This document shows positions 41,801 to 53,411 of a stretch of DNA of 64,000 nt, piece after piece. The stretch is from contig CM019217.1 of NCBI GenBank assembly GCA_009741485.1, positions 47,331,314 through 47,395,313 of the forward strand. The letters are read 5' to 3'. The number at the start of each line of letters is the position of its first letter. The stretch's first letter is position 1. The notes under the pieces are model-generated. The model saw only the letters and a program-made list of their open reading frames with translations, did not search any database and had not been told where the DNA came from. This stretch comes from Malurus cyaneus samueli. Lineage: Eukaryota > Chordata > Aves > Passeriformes > Maluridae. Position numbers and translations under genes: made by a program.

Positions 41801-43263
41801 AAAGATTTACTAGACTCCCTCAACTATAATTAGAAAAAAAAATCCAAAACCTGAAACCATAAAGTAATCCAACTTTTTTTTTTTCTAAGACATTTCATTT
41901 TTGTGCAAGATTAAGAAGAGCTGGGTTGATTCTGTCTAATTCCACTGACATCCTGTGATCACCAATGATAGCTTTGATCCTGAACACCAGCTGGTCAAAA
42001 CTGTAGGAAAAGACTGCCTTGTTACATACAACATAATCAATTTTAATAAAAATGTAAGAGGTATTATCTGAGGCTGACCACTATGAGTCTCTACACCTTC
42101 TTAAGAAGCCTACTGATCTGTGTAGCTTTCTATTAATTGCTCTAAAAACCTTGAAAAAATTATTGTCTTTGCATTCAAAAATACCCACTTCTCCAGAACA
42201 GCAATTTGATACTCACCACTTCAGACATACATGCTAAATAAAATGTGACCATTAGCAATAATATTTAATGTAAATGTAAAATATGTTAATAAAGTATTTT
42301 CAAATCTAACTACAACATGGAAAAATTCGTGCTACAATGTATGAGTCAAGAACAAACTGATTTGATTTTCTGTAATTAAGATATAGAAGACCTATTTTTA
42401 AACACAGTAAGTTGCAGTTTTCGTTAGGTGGATATTACATTATTATGGCACTCAATGCTTCAGAAAAGCTCAACTGAAGCAGTTGTAGTTATAAAATCAG
42501 AAAATTTTTTAAGGAGGGGAAAAAATCATAATCATTCAAGTTTAACCAAAGACTACTGCAGTCAAAGGGAACAAACATGATGTGAAGCCTCACAGTGTGC
42601 TTTTCTAACACGTGTCATTGGTGAAAAATACAGCTGCAATTGGAATCTGCTCTTCTCTGATTAATGACCAGCTCCCTCCCTCTAAGTCACATTCCAACCC
42701 TTCCCCTTACATCCCCCTAACAGACACCCGCTCACATGCTCAGACTATACATATATTACTACAAACATGTGCTCCAGGAGAAATCTCAAGATAGCTTCAA
42801 GCACATCACAGAAAAATGCAAGATGTGACAGCTATGCCCTATTTTTATCTCTTTTGCAAGCTGGCAGAAATTAATTTTCACTCTCTTCTATAATTACATA
42901 TCAACAAAATGTATTTTTTGAGACACAATGCTGCCTTCAAATATAGAGCAGAAAACTTAGATGTTTCTGCACACTTCAGATGTTTCTGCCTATTTCAGTC
43001 AGGCAGCTGATTGCTAACTTGTCAGTAAGTATAGAGAAAAGCCATCAGACAGCTATCTAATACAAAATGAAATGCCATCACTGTTACTACAAAATGAGCA
43101 TTCAGATCTACAAGTTCTATTTTTAAAAGTTACGCAACAATTTGCCAATGCCCATACCTGCTGTTATTAAGTAAGCTGCAACTATGTTGTGCTCAGTCTG
43201 TGTGAAGGCTGAATGAGCTTCATGGTCACTTTCTGAGGAATTGGATGAGTCATTCCAATGCAT
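32870..43263 (-). CDS. RRH: RRH, peropsin (retinal pigment epithelium-derived rhodopsin homolog), complete CDS
   Basis: Coding exons on the minus strand: 43158-43263, 38543-38733, 37026-37125, 36176-36329, 35650-35818, 33900-34078, 32870-32999; total 1029 nt, 342 aa. It is a seven-helix opsin of the retinal G-protein-coupled receptor type. Visible hallmarks are N-glycosylation sites near the N-terminus (NDSSNSS), an AVDRYLTIC motif at the end of helix 3, the extracellular DPTGATC segment, [11 protein letters not shown] in helix 6, and [15 protein letters not shown] in helix 7. In the last, Lys284 is the retinylidene Schiff-base lysine and NPxxY is intact. The length is close to human (337 aa), and seven exons match the mammalian structure. 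Peropsin is expressed in retinal pigment epithelium, and in chick also the pineal, and binds all-trans retinal. The Met at 43263 was chosen because TQTEHNIVA follows at the usual distance; the frame stays open upstream, as discussed in the findings. Confidence 0.96.
33000..37025 (-). other. RRH: RRH introns 3-6
   Basis: Intron 6 is 33000-33899, intron 5 is 34079-35649, intron 4 is 35819-36175 and intron 3 is 36330-37025; the span given also contains RRH exons 4, 5 and 6. All have GT/AG ends with consensus donors (GTAAGT, GTAAGG, GTAAGA, GTACTG). A plus-strand open frame of 106 codons in intron 5 (34190-34510) has no recognisable protein. Confidence 0.85.
37126..38542 (-). other. RRH: RRH intron 2
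   Basis: A phase-0 intron from GATGCCAG|GTATTG to GATTTCAG|ATC, between the helix 1-2 exon and the helix 3 exon. I see no other feature in it. Confidence 0.9.
38734..43157 (-). other. RRH: RRH intron 1
   Basis: A 4.4 kb phase-1 intron from GCAG|GTATGG to TTTTTACAG|GAGTG. It contains a CR1 fragment (41140-41370). No recognised exon lies within it. The open frames near 40570-40816 have no known match that I can see. Confidence 0.88.
41140..41370 (+). mobile_element. CR1 LINE fragment (3' end)
   Basis: Sense-orientation CR1 tail: GCCTCTTCTCCC, GGAAATGGCCTCAAGCTGC, GGATATTAGGAAAAATTTCT, CATTGGAACAGACTGCCCAG, then GTGCTTAGGGACATGGTTTA. The match to the CR1 3' region is close over its length. It ends near GCAATGCTGGG without the final terminal repeat. 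It is non-coding and lies in RRH intron 1. Confidence 0.82.
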
Positions 43264-45011
43264 TTTCGACAAAAGACTGTCACCTATCCTCTGCAATAAT
43301 TCATTGAGAAGACGAAACACTACAAAACCCTGTCAAGCAAATTCTTTCATTATTCAACAGACTCACTGAACAGTTAAAAGAAGGGGGGTAGGGAGGAGTT
43401 CCCCCTGCCATTGACAGCTTCCAAGCATGATTTAATTGGACTAAAGTGGAAAGAAGTTTATGCTCCCAATCTATGCAGGAGATTGTTAATTAAAACAAAG
43501 AGCAGCACAGAACTGAACAAATTTTGAACAGTATGCTTAAACTTCATTCTTACTGCTAATGAGATTAACTGTCACATGCTCCCAAACTTTTTCCCCTCAA
43601 ACCTCTTGTGCAATGCTTGGGAAACCTCAACAAAAGTTGACTCAGTTCAATCAATCATCAGCCTGGCTTGGAACTAATTCCCATCATCACGCAAAGTACA
43701 AAAACCTGCAGTACAACATGAAGACACAAATTTCGGTTGCCTTAAAAAGCAGAATACATTTACTCTAAAAAACTTCCCTTCAAATCTTTAATGACCTACT
43801 TTTTCAAGACTGTTTGATTTAAACTCTCTGACAAAGACAAGAAAAACACATTCTAGTATTTTCCAAACTGAAGCATGATTTTCAGAAAACTCAACTGTGA
43901 CATTTCTTAAACAGCCTATAGAAAATGGTTGTTGAATATGTGTTAAAAGGTTGAACATCCTCCCTCTCCTAAACACAATATTTGTAAGCTGACTCTGAGC
44001 AAATTTTCCAAAGCATGTTACTGGGCAGAAAATTACTGGGCATTTTTCAAAGATCTGAGCAGAAAAGCTCACATTGTCTTCCCTTCAATGATGAGGTATC
44101 ACACAACAAAGACCTTTTAAAAAACCCTGCATAAATATTAGCTGCAATAAGTCCTTGTCCAAAGAGTTCATACAGTGTCCGAGAGCAGCTGTTTCCGCTC
44201 AGTCCTGCTTCACAGTGTTTGCCTCCAGTCAGTCTTCATACCGGGTATAAAAGTGACAAGGATGAGCACCAGTGGTTCCTCAGTTTAGGTTCACAGGTAG
44301 GTCAAGCAGGTCCCAGGCTAGGGCTGTGCCTTCTGAGCAGCAATAAGGGTGCAGTGACACAGGAACAGAGTCACCCCATAGGAAGTATACCTGAACAGCT
44401 CTCTCTTCTCTAACCTATTAAATACTCATTGAGCATTCCCTCCTGATCCTCAGCTCTCCAAAACAGACATCCTGCATCTTCAACCAGTTTCAATATAAAG
44501 ATAAGAAATCTTTTATATAAAACTTGTACAGTCACAACATTTAATGATTACTACACACAATCTCGTGTCACAATCCTAAGAACACATTTTCTTTAATGTC
44601 CCTCATCTACACCCACAGCTCTCAGGATACTTGTATTAATAGTTTTTTTCCTGTCAGAAGAGAATTAGGCAGCAACAGGGTGGCAGGGTTCTGAAAGGAA
44701 AGCTGATCTGTCTGGCAATGAAGCCACTTTACTCGTGCAACACTGTCCTGCCCTGAAAGATAAATGCATGGTGATAATTCAGTATCTTTTGCTTTCCTCC
44801 TCTTGACACTTTGGCAAGATTTTCAAAAGCACCTCAGATCTTGCAGCTTTCACAGAAGTCAGAGCTTGCAATGCTGAATGTCTCAGAAAAGCAAAGCATT
44901 ACTATTTTTATTCAGATAGGATTCCAGATGTACAGTAGCAACTAACAAAAGAAATTTTATGCTTATTGATTAAAACACAACTTTCTAATACGGGCAGTCA
45001 CTCTTACGTAC

Positions 45012-45059
45012 CATCATATTGTCTCTGCCTCTTCTTAAATTTGACTAATTTTACAACAA
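45012..45059 (-). other. Candidate upstream RRH exon B (48 bases)
   Basis: Flanked by a strong acceptor (pyrimidine-rich tract, then GGCAATTCCAG|) and the donor TATGATG|GTACGTAAG. One frame is open, with a basic stretch KFKKRQRQYD. Joined to candidate exon A upstream (phase 1) and to an acceptor at 43320 in front of RRH exon 1 (phase 1), the frame stays open into peropsin. It could be a 5' UTR exon of RRH that happens to be open, an N-terminal extension, or part of another transcript. Confidence 0.35.
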
Positions 45060-45760
45060 CTGGAATTGCCAGAAAAAAAGTCAAAACTAAAGGCAGACAT
45101 CATTAAAAGGTTGTTGTTTTTTTTCTGCAACACTGTACTTCATAAAATAAAGCCAAAAAGATAAAAGAAATTAAATATTGAAGTATACAAATAATCCAGG
45201 ATGATGGAACCACAGCTGCTAAACCAGATAAAATATGTTGAACCACACTGCTTATTAATACTGGTGTAAGAAAGAATATAAAATCCAAAACCTCAGACTG
45301 TTCTTATCCTCCAATAACATAGCATAACTGGTGCCAGAGGGGCCCTTTATAAAAGCAAGTGATGCTTTCCCTTCCCACTTGTCCCAGGTCAGCAGAAAAA
45401 TGCAATTTCTATTTAAATTCATTCTTCAATTTGCAGGTATCGCTATTTGTATGTGGGCCAATGCAACGTGGGGTTTAGCAAGCTGCTTTCAGTTATGTGT
45501 AAAATACGTATCAATGCACAAATGATGAGAGTAACGTACCTTTTGCACTTTAAAAAAAGAAAAATCAGAACCCAAAACGAAACCTCTTTCTTTCCTATTT
45601 CCAGCAGTAATCCCACTACAAACCCATCCCAAACCCAACCCCTCCCACATTTATTAAGACCACCACCGCTGGAGGGCTCTCTAAGGAAAAATGTCCCTTT
45701 AATCTTTTCCCACACGGATGTAAATGGTTCAAACCCACGGAAAATAAATTAATAACTTAC

Positions 45761-45857
45761 CTCTTTCTCCTCGTTCAAACAAACTTTTACTAGATTCAAA
45801 CTGTTGGTTAGAAAAATTTTGCTCTGTAGAGATTTTCAGCTGGCAGAAGAAAACATC
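45761..45857 (-). other. Candidate upstream RRH exon A
   Basis: Acceptor GTGTTTTTCAG| at 45858 and a consensus donor AAAGAG|GTAAGTT at 45761/45760. Only one of the three frames is open across it. If the acceptor is not used, the same frame begins at an ATG at 45896 (MASKKLVESR). No family is recognised. The donor is one of the best in the RRH upstream region, but expression is unproven. Confidence 0.35.
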
Positions 45858-46770
45858 CTGAAAAACACGTGACTCCACAAGCTTTTTACTTGCCATATAT
45901 CACACAATAGCTACGCTTCTTTTTTAATAAAAAAACCACTGTTTCTTGACAAGACAATGCTTTAAAAAACTGCAAAGTACTTTGCACCAGTATGTGTGTG
46001 ACAGTCCAGCATTCCTTCAGGCAAACATCTACATCTGCAAATCAGTACCAGAGAAAACCCTTTCTGCTCTACAACTGCCAGTGGTACAGATTTACATTAA
46101 AGCACCCCAATTATTTTCTGCACTTCATCTAATTTCTCTGACAAAGTAATATAATAAATCTATTAAATTCATTGAGTCGTCCTATCCCGGCAACAGCCAG
46201 AAACACAAGGAAATTAAACAACTCTGCACGGAATGCAGGGGTACTAAATACATTTATAATACACCTTCATGTATTATACTCTCTTTAAGGGATTTAGATC
46301 CCAAATAGAAAAAAACATAAACCAAACATTTTGCTGCAGCATGGATAAAAGGCTCCAGGTCTTCTAGAAAATACTTGTAAGCAACCTGATCCTAGTGATG
46401 TATCAACTCTCAGTTTCAAAATCAGCAACCTGGGCCAAAAACACAGCCATGGCAGTGGAGGAGGACACAGGTAGGTGACACCAATACCACTGTGCACAGT
46501 AGGCTGCTCTGAAGCCCACCTGAGCTTCAGGAATATTCCAGGACAGCAACCCATTTTGTGCTGCTGTAGCAGGTGGCAGTGAGAAGCTATTTAGATGGTG
46601 CAGCTATCTGCTTCAAAGGCTGCCAGTAAGGGGGAATACAGAGAGCACCAAAGTGTCATCCAGAGCCTACACCAACACCTTAGTCCCACTCCCCTCACTT
46701 CAGACTGCACTGTGACTTTGCTTCCCCAGACACTACAACTACTTGAAATTTGCCATTTTTGCCAACATAC

Positions 46771-46810
46771 CTATTTCTGTCAGGGAACCTGTGAGCCCCT
46801 TTCCTATTCT
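46771..46810 (-). other. Candidate small exon further upstream of RRH (40 bases)
   Basis: The acceptor GTGCTGCTCCTGCAG| and donor GAAATAG|GTATGTTG both fit consensus. In the phase needed to join exon A in the open frame it contains a stop, so if used it would be untranslated. Support is splice-site quality and position only. Confidence 0.25.
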
Positions 46811-49482
46811 CTGCAGGAGCAGCACAGGGTAATCTGTAAGCACATACATAAAGCAGGCACGTTTCACTTAATAGGATCGGGTGCATCAGGACTCACAGGC
46901 ACAATTTGAATTAAAAGTTCAAGACAGATATTAAGGTCTCATATCAAATTAGAGAACCTCTATTTTAGTTCACTACAGCATTACACTGCAGACATGTCAC
47001 CTTAATTGTTTTGAGATTGAGTTTTCACCTATTACAGTTAACACCTTACTTTAGTAGGGCAGGGTCATGCCATGGCACAGAGAAGACAAGACAGAATGTA
47101 CCTTCCAAGTGCCATCCTTCCCCAGAATGGAGAAGGGGAAAAAAAATGGCACCAATATATGGCAAACATATCCGGACAGTGTCCTCATATGTTCCTTCAT
47201 CCTAAGAACATCCTACAACCTCCATGGAGATCCATTATAAACTTTCTCTGAATATTTTCATAAAATCCATCCAGCACTGTTTGAATGCACAGGCCTCACC
47301 ACAATGCTCCTCATTCATTTCCCCACTGGGACTGCAATCCGTTCCCTACAACCCAGAGCCCAATCTCTCCTCCACAGCTGCAATGGATATCGCTGTTGAG
47401 CCCCTCTGCACAGAGGTCAAAGCTTTGGCTTGGCAGTGCTTTAGGCTGACTCACTGCTCCATCTGCTGAGAGACTCACAGCACACAGGTCTGGACTGCAG
47501 GGCAGCACTGCCTGCAGCCAAACACTGCCTGTCACACCCTGCAATGCACAGGGGATGGCAGGAGCCTTCTGACAGCCTGGGAAAAAGCATGTCCCTAAAG
47601 AATAGCAAAGAGCAGCATCAATTTGGCTATAAGAGAGAGGACTGTGTTATGTTAGAATAAGGAAAGATCTGAGCCAGCTGCCCAAAACTAGCTATTGAAG
47701 CATCAGTGAAGAAACCCAGCGCAGAAGATGCAGCTGCAAATTTGACAGCAGTACTGACACTGCAGCTGCACTTGGTCCGTACCGTTCAGCCACAGTGTGG
47801 AATGCCCAAAATGAAATTACTTGCTTAGAATTTTGTCTATACAAAAGGAAATTCTACAATGCCTCATGTCAAAGCCCTAAGGCTCTTAGGCCTAGCAATC
47901 CATAGCAACAAAAACCTAATCATTCTCAGAATTCTGGGTTTAGGCAACCTGGTTAAAGCTAGGCCTGTAGCAGTATCAGGGAAAAAACTACAATCTCTTG
48001 CTTCCTGAGTGCTTTGAGTTAACAGTAGACTCAGCTGCTTGTCACAAAAGCATACCTAGCAGAAATTCAATGTTCAGTGTTTTGTTTTTTTTAAGCTGAA
48101 GACCATTTTATCTGTTATCCTATGCAGCATCTATTCACATTCAACCGAATTCTTTAACTTTTGTTTTCCACTCTTTCAAATTTTGTTCCAGATTACTAAA
48201 AGTAATGGTCAGATTTGTTAAAACAACCAGTAACCGCCCATTCTTGGTACTGAAAAGTAACCTGGTGCCTTTTGTTAAGCAGAAGGCGAATACAATTCAT
48301 CTGCCTGTTACTGCATTCATCAATCAAAAAGTGTAACAGTACAATCAATTCTGAACTTTTTCACATTGAACAAGGTGTTCAAAATACTTACAAGTACATG
48401 ATTCTACAGATCCCTTTTCAAAAGTGCTTGGTAGGAGACACCGAACAAACTCCTAACTCCAACTGAAATCCAGGGAGGTTCTAGTTTTCACCTGTTATTT
48501 CCAAAGTTCCAAAGCAGAGAGTCACCCTGATCTCCATCCTTAAGAAGACAGTCACTATCTTTTCCAAAATCCTCATTAGGCATCCATTTAAAGAGACCAA
48601 AGACTGATGCAGACCTTTCCATGCCTTTCTAAGCAATATTTAACTGAAAGGATTGTGTGCAGAGGAGCCCTATGATGGGCTATTTCATCTTCACCCTACA
48701 CAAGAACAGAGCACCACAGAGGTGCAGTGCCAGGACATCAAAACTTCAAGAGAAACAGGCTAAAAGGGGATGCAGGGCCAGTTAAAACCCCTTGGCATTT
48801 TAATATCAGTGTAAAGGTACTATGATCCAAGTACACTATTCACCTTGTCTTATTCATTAGATAGCAGCTTTTAAGAACATTTCATGATGACTTTGGCTTT
48901 CATTAAGATTAATACAGAAAAATTCACAAAATATACTTTGTTATCGGTCTTTCTTTTATAGATTATTATGTATTTTTTAAAAATTATCAACACAAAAGTT
49001 TGAAGTTTAATTCATAAAAAACAGTTCATAAAGGTTGTTTAAACATGGAATGTCCATTTCAGAGCTACCCAGAAGATTTGATAAAAAAGGAGGATGAGGA
49101 CTAGACTTCAGTCATGCAGGTTCACCTGATGTATGGGCATGCAGTGAACCTTTAGAGTCTTTTGAAAATCCATTTCAATTCACTGTTTACGCCAAAATCC
49201 AACATGGAGTCAAGTGTTGACTGCACTGCTTGTCAGAAACAAACAGTTGAAGATAAACATGGAATCCTGGCTTAGTTAGAGAAGTTTAGACATATTTTGA
49301 GCAGTCTTCAGCTCTCTCCTCCTGTGACCATTAGCAGTCATTAAGTGTAAAAACAGTCGTCTTTTGTAGCTTCATGTTCTTTCTAAAAAGATTTTCAGAG
49401 TTCTTTATAAAAAATTTTGCCTGGTTCCTCACTTCTGCAGATGACATGGTAGGACAACGAGGAGATACTCATGGCTCTGTTT

Positions 49483-52400
49483 TTAATGTCCTCTTCCTAT
49501 TTTAAGAGAAAGGAAATATATACCAAACAATTCACATCTTAGTTACATTTAAGGCAAATTCTACACATAACACTAAATGACTCGATAGAACAAAATGCAA
49601 AAAACTAACATGATTTTATACACTGATCAACAAATGCAAAATACTGTGCCACAGTTTAAGCTACTGGGATGCACAGAAATCTCTTGCACAGAACTATAAA
49701 CATCTGTAAGACATTAAAAATCACAACATTCTGTTTAATATTTACAAGCTTTAGAAATCAGCAGCTATTCTTATTTCTGAAAGGTAAAAACCACACACTC
49801 ACCTCGAAAGCCTCCTCCACCACCTCTTCCTCCTCTGAATCCTCCTCCTCCTCCTCTGCCTCCTCTGAATCCTCCTCCTCTTCCTCCACCTCTGCCTCCT
49901 CCGAATCCTCCTAAAGAGAAGAAAGAAATTACCCTTTGAGGAGCTTATAAATTTTTGGTTATGCACGACGATTTATTTCATTGAGAGCTTCTGAAATAAA
50001 ATTAAACAAGAAGAAACCAGAAATTGTCAATTGCTGGACAGTTACCAGGTCAGCTACTAGTACCTTGCTTCTTCCAGGGACCATCTAAAGCATTGTAGGT
50101 ATTGTTTAATATCTGATGTACCATGTCCAAGATACTAAAGAGACTTCACAATTAACTTCTCTCACAAGAGTAAAAAATGAATTACATATATTAACCAGTA
50201 ACTGATTACAACTATTAGTAATTAGTATTTATTAATTACAACTCAATAGAACATTAAACACCAAACCACTTAGAAACACTTATGGCTTGCTGCAAAAGGG
50301 CAGGGTATGGAAAAATGGGAGAAACTGCAATGCAAGAAAAAATAAACTTCAGCTTTAATTGAAGAGTGCATCACACTCATGCTTTCTGCCTTTGTTATAT
50401 ATCTGCCTTCCCTCCTCCCTATGCTTTGGAGTTGTTATTTAGCCAGTTTTGCCACTGGAAAGATTCACTGCCTTTTCTATTAAGTCAAACAGAAACATGA
50501 ATAACATTTTTCTTTGCAACAGAGCTGTTGATATTCAAGTATTCAAGTATTCAACTGCAGCTTTAAAAAACAAAACAACACAAATACTCCACAAAACAAA
50601 TGAACAAAACAACCCATGGCACCTCAAATAACTCAAACATTCTGCAGCTTTCATTCTTGTGATCTTACCTCTACCACCACCTCTTCCTCCCCCACGTCCA
50701 CCACCACGTCCTCCTCTACCACCTCCTCTGGGAGCACCTTTTTCTCCAGGGGGCCTTGGCAAAAATCTCTGAAGGGGTAGCAGCTTTGCTGGATCAATGT
50801 AAAACTGAAGGAAGAGAGTTCCATCAGGCTTTCAAAATATCAGGACCAAAAAGCTCATTAATATCTTCCTTTACAAGTATCCACAATTTGGTCTTACCCC
50901 ATTATGTCAAATTGTCCTCTGCAAATAGCCAAATAAAGAAAGTACACAAGAAGTAAATCACAGTATTAAAAAGCTGCTAAAATATAGGTGATACTTGTGC
51001 AATTTTCATTCGTAACATCTTTTCTTGTGGGGCAGAGAGAAGGAATGATGTGGCAAATGCAAAACTGAAAAAGAAGAGGAATTTAATGCCTATGTTTACA
51101 AAGGACAATCATCTTTCAAACCTATTAAAAACTTAATAAAGCTTTTATTATCTGCTGACAGAGTAGACTTACCTAGCAGATGACATACAGTAAAATTCTG
51201 TTATGGAGATTGGCTTACCTTTTGCATTTTTTTAAATGAAGAGGCTTTCATGTTCTCAGACAGTTTCACTGAAAAATACTGTTAGTTTATTTAAGGAGCA
51301 TAGCAGTAACAAAACATTAGAAACTGATTTTGGTTAGTATATGGAATGAACATTCAAACAGTTTCTAAGTTAGCATTTTATAAATTAAGCTAAATTTGAT
51401 CACAATTGCAATTAAAAGATTGGCAGAACCTATTTCTAACTTCTTCCCTTTTTTTTATATGGTATTTTGTGGTAAATTATTTTTTTCCTTCTATGCATTA
51501 AGGTGTAAGGATGAACATACCAGTTCAAAGAGTACATAAAACATAACTGTAAAGAAACAGACTTGGAGAGCAAGTGATGACCCCTTTAGCCTCAGGGTAA
51601 CCCCTAGGTTTATTTTCACATGCTGCAGGGGCTCTGCTGCTGCTGCTGCTGCTGCTGCTGAGTGCCCGGCTGGGCAAAGGCATAAGCCAGCAGCCACCAC
51701 ATGCCCAGCCTCATCCTACAGGGAAATGGCAGACACTCTCTGTGACCCCACATGCAGTTTTGTATGACTCCTTTGGCCCTCCAGTGTGGAAGGGCTTTGC
51801 TATGTAGTTCCCAAGACTCAAAAAAGCTGCTGGCCAACTCTGCTTACTTCTTAGTCTAAACTAAACAGGGGAGCAAGGAGCTGCAAAATCCAGTAACTTA
51901 TTGTTTTCATACATTACTCAGCATTTCAAGTAATTCTGATACAAAAGAGTAAATCTGCAAATCAGTACATTCAGAGAGTTACAATGACTTAAACCTGCAC
52001 ATTTTATTTTACATTTAATGTGGGAAAGGAAATATCTGATGATCAACCAATCAATAAAGGCTGAGTCCTACTGGTATGTTACAGGGTTACTCCCCCCAAG
52101 TATCCTGCTTTTGTCATGGATTCTGTCAACCTGGCAGTGACAAGAAAATGTACCCAGTGCCTCTGCGTCAAGCTGGCTCTGCCAGAGGATGTCCTAACAT
52201 ATGCCACTTTCATGGGCAGGCTAGGTAATAAACTGGACTAAGAGCAACAGGACATCTTAGCATCAACTCACTTTATAATTAAATAACGAGCTGGAGCATG
52301 ACCAAGGTTCACTAACGCACCAAAAAATCCACAGGCCTTTAATCCAACTCTGTTATGGCTTAGTAACCCACAGCATGAAATTTAGTCAGTTAGCCAGAAA

Positions 52401-53094
52401 AAGTAACAACTCGAACCACCACGGATCCAAAAGGCACCACCAATACTAATGCAGAGTGAAAACCTCTGATTGACTTTTAAGTACTCTGTCATATGAAAAA
52501 AGCTCTAAGACAGGCACTGAAGAACCTCCTGACACCAACAGCTGCAGCCAGACTTGAGTCTGTTCATATGTAACTGGTAGTCAAACCCTGCATTATTTTA
52601 AAATCCCAGAGAAACCCCATTTAGTTTGCATTCAATTTTTAAAAAACAAGTATAGTAAGTCACACACATTTTGAAGGATACAAAATCTCTCAGCTGTCCA
52701 AAGATTTCATCCACTTTGCCAATCTGCTCCTTATTATCCAAGTACACTGGGGCGTTGAAATAAGGCACCTTGTTTTCTTCTGTTTTACATTTACAAACAA
52801 TGTCATCTTCACAGGGATGCATGAACTCTCCCAATACTGCAACGAAGAACAAACAAGCTAAAGACCTTGAGCAGTCATTCTAAATGATATAAATAAAATT
52901 TCTCCATGTAACTTACAAACTACCCTCTCTGGAGGGCCCTGGTCATATCCTCCTCTGTTGAAGCCTCCTCTTCCACCTCCTCGCCCAAAGCCACCTCGTC
53001 CACCACGGTTAAAGCCACCTCTGTCACCGCCGCCTCCTCCACGGTTGAAGCCACCTCCTCTTCCTCCTCCACCTCCTCTTCCACGAAAGGACAT
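49483..53094 (-). CDS. GAR1: GAR1, H/ACA ribonucleoprotein complex subunit 1 (complete CDS)
   Basis: Coding exons on the minus strand: 52917-53094, 52682-52836, 51219-51278, 50669-50804, 49803-49910, 49483-49496; total 651 nt, 216 aa (human 217). GAR1 is a core protein of H/ACA snoRNPs with dyskerin, NOP10 and NHP2. It works in rRNA and snRNA pseudouridylation in the nucleolus and Cajal body, and in telomerase. An N-terminal glycine/arginine-rich (GAR) domain (about 1-52, RGG and GFNRGG units) leads into the conserved core: [79 protein letters not shown]-terminal GAR domain ends GRGH. Codons and protein agree with vertebrate GAR1 throughout. The last coding exon is only 14 bases. Intron 1 of the coding region is only 80 bases (52837-52916). 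Confidence 0.97.
49911..52681 (-). other. GAR1: GAR1 introns 2-4 with a CTG/CAG repeat
   Basis: Introns 51279-52681, 50805-51218 and 49911-50668; the span given also contains GAR1 exons 3 and 4. The 1.4 kb intron 2 contains nine pure CTG units on the plus strand (51634-51660), which read as CAG in the sense of GAR1. No snoRNA with clear C/D or H/ACA boxes was recognised in these introns, though I could not search systematically. Confidence 0.75.
51634..51660. repeat. (CTG)9 trinucleotide microsatellite
   Basis: Nine uninterrupted CTG units on the plus strand (CAG in the GAR1 transcript), in GAR1 intron 2. The homopolymer residues in the open frames here are a by-product of the repeat. Confidence 0.95.
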
Positions 53095-53411
53095 TCTCTA
53101 CTGCTCCTAGGTTGTGCACAGAAATCAGTTGTTTAAGATATAAAAGATAAATCACATCTGAGTTGCGGTACAAGTCTCCTATCAGCCTTGTTAATTTTAT
53201 GGTTGGTCTTTTCCAACCCTCACTAAAAACATGCTGGCCTATGAAAAACCAAGTTTACGCCTAAGATGTCATCCACTGCAACATCCACCTTCAAAAAGTG
53301 ACCAGGACCTTTTCCACTCATCTGCAAAAAGGCTGAAGATGACACTCTCCAGGCCCAAGAGAAGTGTGTGATGGCACTCTGTGTCACTTACTTGTGGGGC
53401 TGGAAAGAAAG

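Larger units (their letters stand above)
43264..49482. other. RRH-GAR1 intergenic region
   Basis: A 6.2 kb gap between RRH and GAR1. The left part should hold the RRH promoter and 5' UTR, including the candidate exons listed separately. The right part holds the GAR1 3' UTR; a minus-strand ATTAAA at 49006-49011, about 470 bases after the stop, is a possible poly(A) signal. On the plus strand a CCAAT motif near 45311 and a TTTATAAAAG motif near 45346 are spaced like a core promoter, but no plus-strand gene follows. No other gene is recognised. Confidence 0.55.

Noticed and set aside
45103..45288. 62-codon hydrophobic minus-strand frame that can be spliced in phase to candidate exon A
   Set aside because: It starts at TTG, the sequence is T-rich so hydrophobic residues are expected, and no membrane protein family is recognised. 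I prefer exon B, which keeps the frame into RRH.
49669..49914. Serine-rich plus-strand frame ([11 protein letters not shown])
   Set aside because: It is the antisense of GAR1 exon 5, whose GGA/AGA repeats read as TCC/TCT serine codons on the other strand.
51491..51837. Frames with an Ala or Gln run
   Set aside because: They are produced by the (CTG)9 microsatellite inside GAR1 intron 2.
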